From positions 16,335,501 through 16,399,500 of the forward strand of contig NC_086172.1 in assembly GCF_023053635.1 (NCBI RefSeq): a DNA stretch of 64,000 nucleotides. The letters are read 5' to 3'. The notes under the pieces were generated by a model. It ran no database searches and was not told the DNA's origin. It was given only the letters and a program-made list of their open reading frames with translations. Below, piece by piece: positions 13,779 to 23,310 of the stretch. Each line of letters begins with the position of its first letter. Position 1 is the stretch's first letter. This stretch comes from Elgaria multicarinata webbii (taxonomy: Eukaryota; Chordata; Lepidosauria; Squamata; Anguidae). The translations under genes and the position numbers were made by a program.

Positions 13779-14382
13779 GGATGAGAGAGGGTAGAGATTA
13801 GAGCGAGAGAGAGAGTCAACTATTGCTTTTACATTAATATAAACTTTCAATTTTGCATACCACTGCAAACCACCTGAATTGCTCTGACATTTAGAAATGG
13901 CACCTCCTGTGCTTGATGAAGCAAAAGAAACTCCCTGGTCACAAGTGGGAAGCATCAATGGCTAAAGAAAAAATGGCTGAGAGGAACCTGGCTGCCATTT
14001 AAATTGCCCCAGAGATCAGAAGTTCTTATATACCATGATTATAAATAATACATTCTATGTTTGTTCTCATGGGTTGAAACTGGGTCATGTTCAAATGAGC
14101 CTAAGAGTAAGCTCAGGGCACGATCCAACAGGGGCGCTGCACCCCTGCCGATTCTGTTGTAGCCACCACTTCTGCAACCAGGATTTAGTGCTTCCTGAAG
14201 CAGGCTTGTTTATGGAATGGGTCAAGTCAGCAGAACTCACATAAGGGAGCTTAGTAAACCTGTCCCGATCCAGAATGAATATTTCTAGTCATTTCAGGAC
14301 TTCCTCTATGAAGCTTTAACTCTCCAATGCATAAACCATGGTCAAATTGGATACTGCCCTCAGCCCCCTGCCACCTTCCCAT

Positions 14383-14426
<44 letters not shown>

Positions 14427-17400
14427 GTATACATACACACAGTTGACATCAGGTGACAATTTCTCACCAATGCTAAGTGGTAATGGAGTTTGAGCTTTAT
14501 CACCTCCAGGGAAAGGGCCATCTGTTAGCCAAGCTTTCTTCAGCATGGAGATATCTGTGGATTCCTCAAGCTGTTTTCCTCCAATGGTAGAACATGACGT
14601 GCTTGTCAAGCGTGTGGACTTCCTCTCCCCACTTCTGGGCTGAAAAAGGGGCACATCGTTGTGAAGCTGCCTAACTTGTGCCTGGGCACTGGGACAGGGC
14701 AGAACCGTGGTCTCCTTGGAGATGATGGATGGAGGATAATTGAAATCTTCTCTTCCAATATGCTGAGCTGCTGCTACAACAACGACAACGACAACAACCA
14801 GTGTTACCAACTACAGCCAGGAATGCTATGGGCATATTTGCAACTGACTAGAGTCTAAGAACCAGCTCTAACATATAGTTTGGCAGAATGACCTTATGAA
14901 GTTATCAACTTAGTTCAGGTAAAAGATACATCAAAATCAATTGCTATCTAACATGTCCAGGTACAAATGTTCAAAGGATCACTTCAGAATATCGTTCCTA
15001 AAAGTAGGCAGCGATATTTCAAAACTTATACCCTGGTCTTATGCATGTTTATCAGAACCTCCACCAACGCCCCATGGGGCTGACTTCCCAGTCAGTGTGT
15101 TTAGCTTTCATCCTAGGGCCCTTCCACACGTCGTCCCCAGAGCGCATCTATTCAACCCCAGTGCACTCTGAGGACGATCGTGAAACTTGCCTATAAAAGA
15201 AACGATGAAAAGACGTCCTCCGCGCCGGCGCCGGCGCTACCCAGCTTCCTGCTTCCCGCCCGGGACGGATAGCTTGGCGGAAGAAGGCAGAGGAGAGAGC
15301 GGAAGCAGCTCTCTCTCCAACCTTCTTCAAAAAAAGCTTTTTTTCGTCGTTTCGTTGTTTCTTTTATAGGCAAGTTTCACAATCGTCCTCAGAGTGCACT
15401 GGGGTTGAATAGATGCGCTCTGGGGACGACGTGTGGAAGGGCCCCTATTCCTGAAGGCCATTGGGTTTGCATCCTGACCAGGCCCCCATCTTGACAGCAG
15501 TGCATTGGCACTGTGAGCCTTCAAATCCCCATTATTATTATTATTATTTATTTATATAGCACCATCAATGTACATGATGCTGTACAGAGTAAAACAGTAA
15601 ATAGCAAGACCCTGCCGCATAGGCTTACATTCTAATAAAATCATAATAAAACAATAAGGAGGGGAAGAGAAAGGCACAGGGTAGGGTAAACAGGCACTGG
15701 GTAGGGTAAAACTAACAGTATAAAGTCAGAACAAAATCAAGTTTTAAAAGCTTTAGGAAAAAGAAAAGTTTTTAGCTGAGCTTTAAAAGCTGCGGTTGAA
15801 CTTGTAGTTCTCAAATGTTCTGGAAGAGCGTTCCAGGCATAAGGGGCAGCAGAAGAGAATGGACGAAGCAGAGCAAGGGAAGTAGAGACCCTTGGGCAGG
15901 TGAGAAACATAGCATCAGAGGAGCGAAGAGCACGAGCGGGGTAATAGTGTGAGATGAGAGAGGAGAGATAGGAAGGAGCTAGACAGTGAAAATCTTTGTA
16001 GGTCAACAGGATAAGTTTATATTGGATTCTGAAGTGAATTGGAAGCCAATGAAGAGATTTCAGCAGTGGAGTAACATGGTCAGAGCGGCGAGCCAAGAAG
16101 ATGATCTTAGCAGCAGAGTGGTGAACAGAAACCAACGGACTGATGTGAGAAGAAGGAAGGCCAGTGAGAAGAAGATTGCAGTAGTCCAACCGAGAAATGA
16201 ACAAGAGTCTTGGCAGAAGAGACAGACAAAAATGATCGAATCTTGGCAATATTATACAGGAAAAAATGACAGGATTTAGCTACTGCCTCAATATGAGGAA
16301 TAAAGGAGAGCGAGGAATCAAATATAAAGCCAAGACTACGAGCTTCCTTGACCGGAGTAAGCGTAACATCATTGACAGTAAGAGAGAATGAGAGATGAGG
16401 AGAAGGTTTAGGAGGAAAAACAAGCAATTCAGTCTTTGCCATATTAAGTTTCAAACGACGATGAAGCAACCAAGCTGAGATATCTGAGAGACATGCCGAG
16501 ATACGATCGTGAACATCAGGAAGGAGAGAACATGGGGGTTGTGGCAGGAGGGGAGGGAGGAGCCGCTCTGCCACACCACTGGATGGGTGCCACTGTGGCT
16601 CAGTGCATCCCTCCTTGGTTTCCCCCCCCCCCCTTTACCTTGCTCTCCTGGGAGGACGGGGCTAATCTTGGCTCTCCCCAGAGAAGGCGGCCAGGCAGCC
16701 GAAGGAGAGAGTGAGGGGGTTGTGACACGGGGGAGGGAGGAGCCGCCTGCCCCTGTCTCAGCGCACCAGCGCACCAGCAATTGTTTGGGGGGTATGATTT
16801 TACGCAGAGGCAGACCAGCAGTCAGTCAATTTGTTTGGCTGTCAACTGCCACCTGTCTTGGCCCATCGCACTTGGCTCTACTTTGGCTTTTTTCCCTCTT
16901 TAACTGTGCTGCACCAGGGGTCCACGGAGGCATGTAGCCAGCCCAGCAGCCATTTGGCTTGCTGCACCACCCCTCCCCCTGTTGCTGCCGATGGTGACCC
17001 AATCTGGGTTCGCCAGTGGCTGGCGATACACCTCTGGCATAAAGCCGGAGGAGGGGGATAGATGGAAGATGTGTGTCTGCCTTTCGCTGGCTTGAAAAAG
17101 TCGGGGTGAGTGCCCGACCTTTTTAAGCGAGGCTTTCGGGGGAATGCCTCGGGAGGGCGCCATGATGGCGGCAGCATCATACAGACGACCTGCCGCCACT
17201 GTGGACCCACCCCGGGGCAAACCCCTCCTCAAGGCAGGCCCCTACACTGAGTTTCACTAGTGGCACCACAGCCATTTTCCATTTGGGTCATTTTAAAGAG
17301 GAGGGAAAGGAGAAGAGCGACCAGCATCCCTTTCTCTTTGATCTGTGCAGCTTTTCCACTCTTGCAAGAGACTCTGTACTAGCACAAATTCCCTCTTCTA

Positions 17401-20400
17401 TACATTAATATGTTTTGCCCGACTATAACAAAAGTTATTTTATAGAACAGGCAAACACTCTTTTTGCAGAAGTAAGGAGGAGAGAAGTAAAGATTGGGCC
17501 ACCGTCGATTTAGAGGCACAGTCTGGATTATTCATTTAGCATCAACTTGTAAAGGTAGGCAGATTGATTTCTCTCCATCATGGATGATTTTAGGTGGGAA
17601 ACAATTTCATCACAGCAGCATGAAATGCTTTTTGGCACAGAAATGCACAGCTGTGAGTCTCCACTATGGGACATGCAAAACGCAAGGATGGATCTTTCTC
17701 TTTTAGTGCAATGGAAACTAGGGTCCCATCTTGCCAGCAGCAGATTGGTGCCGGGAGGCCTCAGGCTCCTGCCCTCCCGCTCCTTCCTGGCACCTGCACC
17801 AGAAGGAGCGCAAGTGCAAAATGTGGGGAGGGGGAGGAACAGGGTAGCAAGAGGGGGGAGGAAGAGAGGGATGTGAACTGGCTCTCCTCCTTCTTACTGC
17901 CCCATTCCTCCCCTCCCCACATTTCCTCCCTCTCTAAATGCGAAGGATTGCATCTACAGATAAAAAAAGGGGTGTGGAAGGAACGGGGCAATGAGAGGGA
18001 AGTCAGAGGGAGGAGAACCAGTTCACATCCCTGTCTTCCTCCCACTCTCACTGCCCCATTCCTCTTCCCCCCTTTTTTATCTATAGATGTGATCCTTCAC
18101 ATCTATAAATAATAATAATTTTAAAAAAAATGGGGAGCCAGAGGGGGAGGAAGACAGGAACACGAACCAACTCTCCTCCCTCTGACCTCCCTCTTATTGC
18201 ACCGTTCATTACACACATTGGGTTTTTTAATCTGTGAAGGATCGCATCTATAGATAAGAAATTAAAAAATGGGGGTGTAAGAGGAACGGGGCAGCAAGAG
18301 GGAGGTCAGAGGGAGGTTCTCTCACTTCCACCCCGTCTGGCTGTCCCATTCCTCTCCCCCCTTATTTAATTATTTATTTTTATCTATTGATTGATTTAAA
18401 ACATTTGTATCCTAACCTATATCACTAGGATTTCAAGGTGGCATACAGGATCACATCTATAGATTAAAAAAAATTAAAAGAGGAAGGGAAGGAATGGGGC
18501 AGCCAGAGGGGGAGGAAGAGAGGGATGTGCGGTGCCCGAACCATCCCTCCTCCAGCCAATGGTGACCAATCAGCAGTTGCCATCAGCTGTGGCATGCCTC
18601 CGTGTCCAAAAAAAGTCAGGGTAAGTGCTCCCAACTTTTTTGGAGCGGAGTTTAGGAGGTTTGCCCCTGGATGGCTTCGGGATGGTGACTGCGTCATATA
18701 GTTGTCCAGCCACCACTCCGATTCCACCCCGGGGCAAACCCTTCGTCAAGACAGGCTCTGGGTTCAACACTGGAAACCTATAATGAGCCAACGGCAACAG
18801 TTAGTAGACATGGAATAAGAGGAGAGATCCTCTTATGGATCAGTAACTGGTTAAAGAACAGAAAGCAGAGAGTAGGAATAAATGGTCAATTCTCCTGATG
18901 GAGGGAAGTAAATAGTGGGGTCCCACAGGGATCGGTATTGGGACCAATTCTTTTCAGCCTGTTCATAAATGATCTGGAATTAGGAGCAGTGAAGTGGTCA
19001 AGTTTGCTGACGACACCAAATTATTTAAGGTTGTTAAAACACAAAGGGATTGTGAAGAGCTCCAAAGGGATCTCTCCAAGCTGGGCATCCAAATAGCAGA
19101 TGTAGTTCAATGTAAGCAAGTGTAAAAAAACCCAACTTCAAGTATAACCTAATGGGATCTGAGCTGGCGGTGACCAAACAAGAAAGAGATCTTGTGATTG
19201 TGGTGGACAGTTGGGTGAAAGTGTCAACCCAGTGTGCGGCCCCTGTAAAGAAGGCAAACTCCATGTTAGGTATTATAAGAAAAGGAATTGAGAATAAAAC
19301 AGCCAGTATCGTACTGCCGTTATACAAATCTATGGTGCAACCACACTTAGAATACTGTGTAAAGTTCTGGTCACCACACCTAAAAAAGGATATTATAGAG
19401 CTGGAAAAAGTGCAGAAAAGGGCACCTAAAATTATTATGAGGGTGGATCATCTCCCCTACGAGGGAAGGTGACATCAACTGTGATTGTTTAGCTTGGAAA
19501 AAAGGAGACTAACTGGAGACATGATAGAGGTGTACAAAACTATGCATGATATGGAGAATGTGGACAGGGCAACATTTTTCTCCCTCTCTCAAAATACTAG
19601 AACCCAATGGGGTCATCCCATGAAACTGATTGGTGGGAGATCCAGGACAAATAAAAGAAAGTACTTCTTCACACAGCACATAGTTAAATTGTGGGACTCA
19701 CTAGCACAAGATGTAGTGATGGCCACCAATCTGGATGGCTTCAAAAGGGATTGGATAAATTCCTGGAGCAAAGGCTATCAATGGCTACTAGCCCTGATGG
19801 TTGTGTGCTATCTCCAGTATTCAAGGTAATAAGCCTGTGTGCACCAGTTGCTGGGGAACATAGTCGGGAGGGTGCTGTTGCAACATGCCCTGCTTGTTCA
19901 TCCCTAACCGATGGCTGGTTGGCCACTATGTGAACAGAGTGTTGGACTAGATGGACCCTTGGTCTGAACCAGCATCAGGGCACTTCTTAGGTTCTATGAG
20001 GGCCAATAAACTGAAGCTGAATCCTGATAAGTCGGAAGCTCTGTGGATTGGTGGCTCCCGAGTCCTGGAATTAGGTAAGCGACCTGCTCTGGATTGGGTT
20101 GCACTCCCTCTGAAGGAGCAGGTGGACTCTGTGGCATGGAGTATCTGGGGCCAGCTTTGGCTGATCCACCAGCTACGACCTTTCCTGGACAGGCAAAACC
20201 TAGCCACAGTGGTGCATGCACTGGCAACTTCCCGATTAGACTACTGCAATACACTTTATGTAGGGTTGCCCTTGAAGACGACTTGGAAGTAGCAGCTAGA
20301 CTGCTGGCAGGCACATCCTAGAGACCACATAACACCGGTCTTAAAAGAATTGCACTGGCTGCCTATACGCTTCCGGCCAGAATTCAAGATGCTGGTAATG

Positions 20401-21786
20401 ACATTTAAAGCCCTAAATGACTTGGAACCTCGATACTTGAGGGCGCGCCTCTCCTTATATCTGCCTGCCCGAGACTTGAGATCTGTTGGAGGCACCCTCC
20501 TCCGCATCCCACCAATGCAACACATATGCTGTGGTGGGACATGGGAGAGGGCTTCCTCTGTGGTGGCACCCCGACTGTGGAGTGCCCTCCCCTTGGAGAC
20601 CCGACTGACACCAACGCTGACTCTATTCCAGCACCAAGTAAAATCATGACTTTTTAACAAAGCCTTTAATTGTTAAATTCACCAAGCTCGCACATTGTTT
20701 TAACTGTTTTGTTTTTACTGCTTTTAAATTATATTCTGGTTTTAACTTGATTAATGGTTTGTTTTTAGCTGTGTATATGTATTGTTTTACATTGTATGAT
20801 TTTATCTGTACGCCACCCTGAGATCCTAGTGATATAGGGCGAGATCCAAATGTTTTAAATAAATAAATTTGTCTAATTGTGTGCTGTAAAATCAGATATG
20901 TGACCAAGGCTATGTTCAGGTGGGCACACCCCCTTGGTGCTGGACACACACCCCTGGGGCTGGACATGTTGGTAGGGCCGACCATGTCATCCTCCTTTTG
21001 GTGTTCTGGGTCATGTCTCTTCACTGGGGATGTTGAAAGAATCCATTTGGGAGGGTGTGGAACTTGGCAAGCTTTTGCCAGCCTCCTCCTCCCCAGTCTG
21101 ACATCCACCAGCTGGCCCAGCTCAGTCCACACTGAGCCAGGCCAGCTGACAGATCTCCTGCCTTTGTATGGTGGCACAGGGGCAGTAATCTGGTCTAGAA
21201 GGTTTTCAAACAAAGATGATAGACATTCGTTCCATTTTCATTTTATCAGGAAAGTAAAGCGTTCAGACTGGAACACCCTCCTTGAGGCTGCCCCATATCT
21301 GTGGGTGTGGGTGTGAGTGAATGAAGGGTGAGTTAGGCCCATATTCAACTTTTTTCCCACTGAAGCTCTGGGCTGCTAAAGAGTGTCATTTGGACAAGGA
21401 GGTCGGGGCCATTGTAGGTTTCCATTATCTGTGCAAATATTTGGTCCGAGGGTTTCATTCAAATAGGATTACTACATCATGCCTGTGTGAGTTGTGCATA
21501 TAAATTTAGGCACACACATACACAAGGATGTACTTATAATTTGTTTGCCGTTAAAGGGCTTTTCATAAACTGGCATAGCTTACTTCTTACCTCCTTTTAC
21601 TAATGAACCAGCTTCAGGATATGTTGGAGAAATCTGAGATGCTAATAACTGAACCTGACTGCTGTTTTCACACTGCTGACCCAACAATATGCGTAATTCA
21701 TAGTTTTCCTTGAGCAGCCGGATTTCATTTTTCAGGTGTGCATTTTCTTCCTGAATTCTTTTCATCCACTGTCTCTCTTCGGTCAT
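3218..21786 (-). CDS. SPATC1L: Speriolin-like protein, complete in five coding exons
   Basis: Exons at 21591-21786, 14468-14773, 9937-10275, 4670-4815 and 3218-3544 sum to 1314 bp: 437 residues plus stop, with all junction phases consistent. The N-terminus is a Leu-rich coiled coil (about residues 1-40, [14 protein letters not shown]). The middle (about 65-280) is low-complexity and Ser-rich. The C-terminal half is the conserved speriolin domain, from [18 protein letters not shown] to [14 protein letters not shown] to ALFAW. It matches human SPATC1L (340 aa as recalled), so the reptile protein is about 100 residues longer, mostly in the disordered middle. The family is linked to sperm centrosome or centriole biology; the molecular role is not known. 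It lies directly downstream of LSS on the same strand, as in human. One intron uses a GC donor. Confidence 0.95.
3661..3829. repeat. Perfect 25-bp inverted repeat with 119-bp loop
   Basis: Bases 3661-3685 are the exact reverse complement of 3805-3829 (GCTGTTCCAGCTTC... and ...GAAGCTGGAACAGC). It lies in the last SPATC1L intron. It may be the end of a mobile element, since AAGAAGCTGGAACAGCG-like stretches recur in retroelement tails, but I cannot assign it. Confidence 0.75.
4670..4815 (-). CDS. SPATC1L: SPATC1L exon 4 (GC donor)
   Basis: Reads (E)[17 protein letters not shown], then [19 protein letters not shown], then [12 protein letters not shown]. It is nearly identical to human [20 protein letters not shown] to NIPEKIEQ. 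The acceptor is atctag. The exon must end at CAG before gcaagt, a GC donor; the GT four bases further in would throw exon 5 out of frame. Confidence 0.93.
5288..5430. mobile_element. MITE with TIR GGGGGATCTACAC
   Basis: The left arm GGGGGGATCTACACTAC...TTTAAAGCGCTTT is repeated inverted at the right end (AAAGCGCTTT...GTGTAGATCCCCCC). A second copy at 61471-61802 carries nested insertions. The superfamily is unknown. Confidence 0.75.
5506..5550. repeat. (CTG)15 trinucleotide run
   Basis: Fifteen uninterrupted CTG units (CAG on the other strand), followed by GTG CTG. It lies in a SPATC1L intron and is not in any exon. The poly-Cys and poly-Gln open frames over it are artefacts. Confidence 0.95.
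5551..6932. other. Intronic stretch, nothing recognised
   Basis: Part of the SPATC1L intron between exons 4 and 3. It contains a GC-rich part (about 5990-6560) with short G and C runs and several overlapping open frames on both strands. None shows a family motif or splice context, and I see no gene or named repeat here. Confidence 0.5.
6933..7067. mobile_element. hAT-type foldback MITE
   Basis: A 135-bp near-palindrome from CAGCCTTCCTCAACCTGGGG to its inverted copy ending GAGGAAGGCTG. It is flanked by AACTAAGA at 6925-6932 and ACCTAAGA at 7068-7075, a 7-of-8 target duplication. The length of 8 bp points to hAT. It is the same family as 11926-12057. Confidence 0.88.
7540..8139 (+). mobile_element. 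L2-type LINE, 5'-truncated, RT C-terminus and (TTA)n tail
   Basis: One open frame (7571-8008) reads [13 protein letters not shown] to [19 protein letters not shown] to [12 protein letters not shown] to [12 protein letters not shown]. This is the C-terminal part of L2-clade ORF2 behind the reverse transcriptase core. After the stop comes the CCTCGATCC...GCGGGTAAGAAATAAA tail and a long TTA run (8083-8139). Confidence 0.9.
8285..8430. repeat. Unclassified interspersed repeat, also at 30215-30335
   Basis: The stretch with CTCACTCCTTGGAATGGGGA, then CCTTGCAGGAG and GGCACCCATGCGCC is diverged but recognisably repeated at 30240-30320 in the same orientation. No terminal repeats or coding frame were seen. 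Confidence 0.5.
8440..9936. other. Intronic A+T-rich stretch, nothing recognised
   Basis: SPATC1L intron sequence with short homopolymer runs (G at 8845-8856, T at 9678-9688) and no coding or repeat signature that I can name. Confidence 0.5.
9937..10275 (-). CDS. SPATC1L: SPATC1L exon 3
   Basis: Reads [18 protein letters not shown] to [17 protein letters not shown] to FHTFYLN plus one base. The basic PRKKRVWFS block matches human RPKKVCFSE. The acceptor is ttgtag and the donor gtaata. The rest is Ser- and Gln-rich and probably disordered. Confidence 0.9.
10738..11135 (+). mobile_element. L2-type LINE 3' end with (TAAA)n tail
   Basis: The start matches the end of the L2 ORF2 (compare 42325-42470). 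It continues into the 3' UTR ...AACCGCCCAGAGTGCTTCGG, and the tail runs as TAAA repeats to 11135. Confidence 0.85.
11840..13680 (+). mobile_element. CR1 LINE fragment, old and decayed, host of a MITE
   Basis: Interrupted CR1 ORF2 words can be read across all three frames: [11 protein letters not shown] before the MITE, then the reverse-transcriptase and C-terminal parts. The 3' end is ...GGACTAGATGGGCCCTTAGT...CAGCAGGG...TTCTTAT. Many indels make it one of the oldest copies here. The MITE at 11926-12057 sits inside it. Confidence 0.8.
11926..12057. mobile_element. hAT-type foldback MITE with perfect 8-bp TSD
   Basis: A 132-bp palindrome, CAGCCTTCCTCAACCTGGGG to the inverted end GAGGAAGGCTG. 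CTGTAGGA stands on both sides (11918-11925 and 12058-12065), a perfect hAT-length target duplication. Removing the MITE and one TSD copy rejoins the CR1 reading RQRDCR. Confidence 0.95.
13726..13776. repeat. (GATA)n microsatellite
   Basis: About 12 to 13 units of TAGA/GATA. GATA repeats are common in squamate genomes. Confidence 0.95.
14384..14422. repeat. (CA)n microsatellite just past the exon 2 donor
   Basis: About 19 CA units. On the gene strand it is a TG run starting about 45 bp downstream of the SPATC1L exon 2 donor, where intronic TG runs are known to bind splicing factors. Any effect here is inference. Confidence 0.95.
14468..14773 (-). CDS. SPATC1L: SPATC1L exon 2 with tandem acceptors
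   Basis: Reads [18 protein letters not shown] to [18 protein letters not shown] plus one base. The donor is gtgaga. The acceptor lies in a GTT/GTC-rich run ending TAG CAG CAG, so three in-frame AGs, 3 bp apart, could each be used. The upper end given here uses the first. Sequence conservation is low and the exon is supported mainly by phase and splice sites. Confidence 0.78.
15115..15445. mobile_element. MITE with ~100-bp terminal inverted repeats
   Basis: Starts AGGGCCCTTCCACACGTCGT and ends with its inverse ACGACGTGTGGAAGGGCCC. The arms run about 100 bp inward to AGGCAAGTTTCAC and a GAAACGA / TCGTTTC pair, around a GC-rich centre. No clean target duplication was found; CATCCT and ATTCCT at the edges are only similar. 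The superfamily is unassigned. Confidence 0.85.
15532..16535 (-). mobile_element. L2-type LINE, 5'-truncated
   Basis: Two open stretches (15737-16249 and about 16107-16535, minus) read [19 protein letters not shown] and [15 protein letters not shown] and [18 protein letters not shown] and [11 protein letters not shown]2-clade ORF2 from after the YADD box to its C-terminus. They overlap in different frames, so there is at least one frameshift. The tail is TATATAGCACCATCAATGTA then TTATTA units. Confidence 0.9.
16536..17250. repeat. GC-rich repeat block, paralog of 18540-18750
   Basis: The right part (16970-17245), with GATGGTGACCCAAT, AAAAAGTCGGGGTGAGTGC and CCACCCCGGGGCAAACCC, recurs in order at 18555-18745. 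The left part has two similar GGGAGGGAGGAGCCGC units at 16552 and 16732. No protein is recognised. Confidence 0.65.
17800..18540. repeat. Alternating purine and pyrimidine inverted array
   Basis: Units of the type AGAGGGAGGAAGACAGG...GGGGCA alternate with their inverse CTCCCTCTGACCTCCC...TGCCCCATTCC. They are separated by ATCTATAGAT-centred spacers (around 17955, 18080, 18245 and 18455). A short L2 tail (about 18385-18450, minus) is inserted in the last spacer. Strand asymmetry is extreme. Confidence 0.7.
18800..19975 (+). mobile_element. CR1 LINE 3' half
   Basis: Reads [38 protein letters not shown], then [17 protein letters not shown] and [15 protein letters not shown] over more than one frame. 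The 3' end is GACTAGATGGACCCTTGGTCTG. It is 5'-truncated and moderately decayed. Confidence 0.9.
19985..20873 (+). mobile_element. L2-type LINE 3' part
   Basis: Begins [19 protein letters not shown], then [18 protein letters not shown], then [19 protein letters not shown] and [14 protein letters not shown]. The tail is ACCCTGAGATCCTAGTGATA...TAAATAAATAAA. The same tail is seen in short copies at 18385, 33130-33590 and 61495. Confidence 0.9.
21591..21786 (-). CDS. SPATC1L: SPATC1L exon 1 with start codon
   Basis: The ATG at 21784-21786 has A at -3 and G at -1. It reads [19 protein letters not shown], then [19 protein letters not shown], then [12 protein letters not shown]. Human begins [20 protein letters not shown], so the start aligns. 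The heptad Leu and Ile spacing suggests a coiled coil. The donor is gtaaga and the exon ends in phase 1. Confidence 0.93.
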
Positions 21787-22289
21787 CCTCTTCTTTCTCC
21801 GTAATGAGGAAGGATTAATTTGTAAGGGACAGCCTTGGCTGGACAGGTCACTTGTCCCAGTGCTTTGAAAGGCTGACGGGAAACTCCTCAGGCTTAGAAT
21901 GTTCCTACACTATTGTGATGTCACTAGTTCTTAGCGGAACACTCTGTTGCTCCACTAAAATCATTTATTTGGGTAAAACCTGGCCTTTCTGCAGTGGAAT
22001 TCATGGTACAGTTGGAATGGTGAATTAAGTAGGCTCTCTATAAGCATCCACATAGATCTTTGCTTATGAGTATCTAGTCACATGGTCATATTGGTCTGTC
22101 TATGAATATTGGCTCAAAACGGTACTGAAGAAACACGAAATCAAATAAAATAGTAAAATACCTAGCACATCTCAATGGAGACCTTATGCAGGACCACAGA
22201 AAGAACCAACCAACCAACCCATACTACAGATTATACATACTTCATAATGGGCAAAGCTATCCCAACCACTACAAAAGGTAAAGTGAGGG

Positions 22290-23002
22290 AGATTTAGATG
22301 GGGAATCGCAGCTCATCCTCCAGCAGAGAGGAGTTAATGACCTGTTTACCCTGAAGGAATTAAACCCACAGAAAGTCCTGTGAGCAGAGGAGAACTGCTA
22401 GTGGTTTTTCTGATGGTAGTAATAGTGCTCAATTCCTACTTTGCCTCAGTCTTCTCCCAAAAGCGGGTCTATGACCCCCTTGGAAAAAGTGAAGCAGAAG
22501 TTGAGGGGGCAGGATTACAGTTTGAGATTGATAAACAAATGGTCAAAGAACACCTAATTTCCTTGAATGAGTTCAACTCTCCAGGGCCCGATGAACTGCA
22601 TCCTAGAGTAATGAAGGAGCTAGCGGAAGAACTCTCAGAACCTTTGTCTATTATCTTTGCAAAATCATGGAAGACGGGTGAGGTGCTGGACGACTGGAGG
22701 AGGGCTAACGTTGTCCCTATCTTCAAAAAGGGCAAAAAAGAGGAACCTGGGAACTACAGACCAGTCAGTCTGACATCCATCCCTGGGAAAATTCTGGAGC
22801 AGATTATAAAGAAGTCAATCTGTAAATACCTTGAAATCAATGCGGTGATCACTAGAAGCCAACATGGATTTGTCAAGAACAAGTCCTGTCAGACTAATTT
22901 GATCTCATTTTTTGATAGGGTAACCTCCCTTGTGGACTGTGGGAATGCTGTGGACGTCATATATCTTGACTTCAGCAAAGCTTTTGACAAAGTACCACAT
23001 GA
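22290..23002 (+). mobile_element. CR1 LINE, RT N-terminal part
   Basis: A long open frame reads GPDELHPRVMKELAEELSE, ANVVPIFKKGKKEEPGNYRP and YLDFSKAFDKVPHD, the CR1 reverse transcriptase fingers and palm. It stops abruptly at 23002, where an L1-like tail begins in the same frame. It lies between the two genes. Confidence 0.92.
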
Positions 23003-23310
23003 CCAAACCTCGTTTGTATCGGACTGGAAACCTCTGATAGAATATATGCAAGAGTTGCAAAAGAATGATTTATATGTTTGTGGTTTTTACATATAATCTG
23101 TGGTCTTAATACATAATACTGTGATGACTAAAGTGAAGTAATAGATAGCCCATATGCCTGCCATGAAGAATGCCTTAAATGGAATATGGCCTTATATGTT
23201 CTGTATGTGTTTTTACTAGTTGTACTGTATTGTATGGTTAATTAAGTGTGTGACGTTCTGTTAAGTTTTTTCTTTCTTTCTTCTTTTGTAGAAAATAATA
23301 AAATTGTAAA
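23003..23310 (+). mobile_element. L1-like LINE 3' tail joined to CR1
   Basis: Reads FVSDWKPLIEYMQELQK to LYVCGFYI and stop, the style of an L1 ORF2 C-terminus (SDWKP...). A 3' UTR and AAAATAATAAAATTGTAAAA follow. Family assignment is from memory. Confidence 0.55.

Noticed and set aside
14316-14467. Extension of SPATC1L exon 2 through the open frame past 14468
   Set aside because: The gtgaga donor after 14468 gives the right phase for exon 3, whereas the extension runs into the (CA)n tract.
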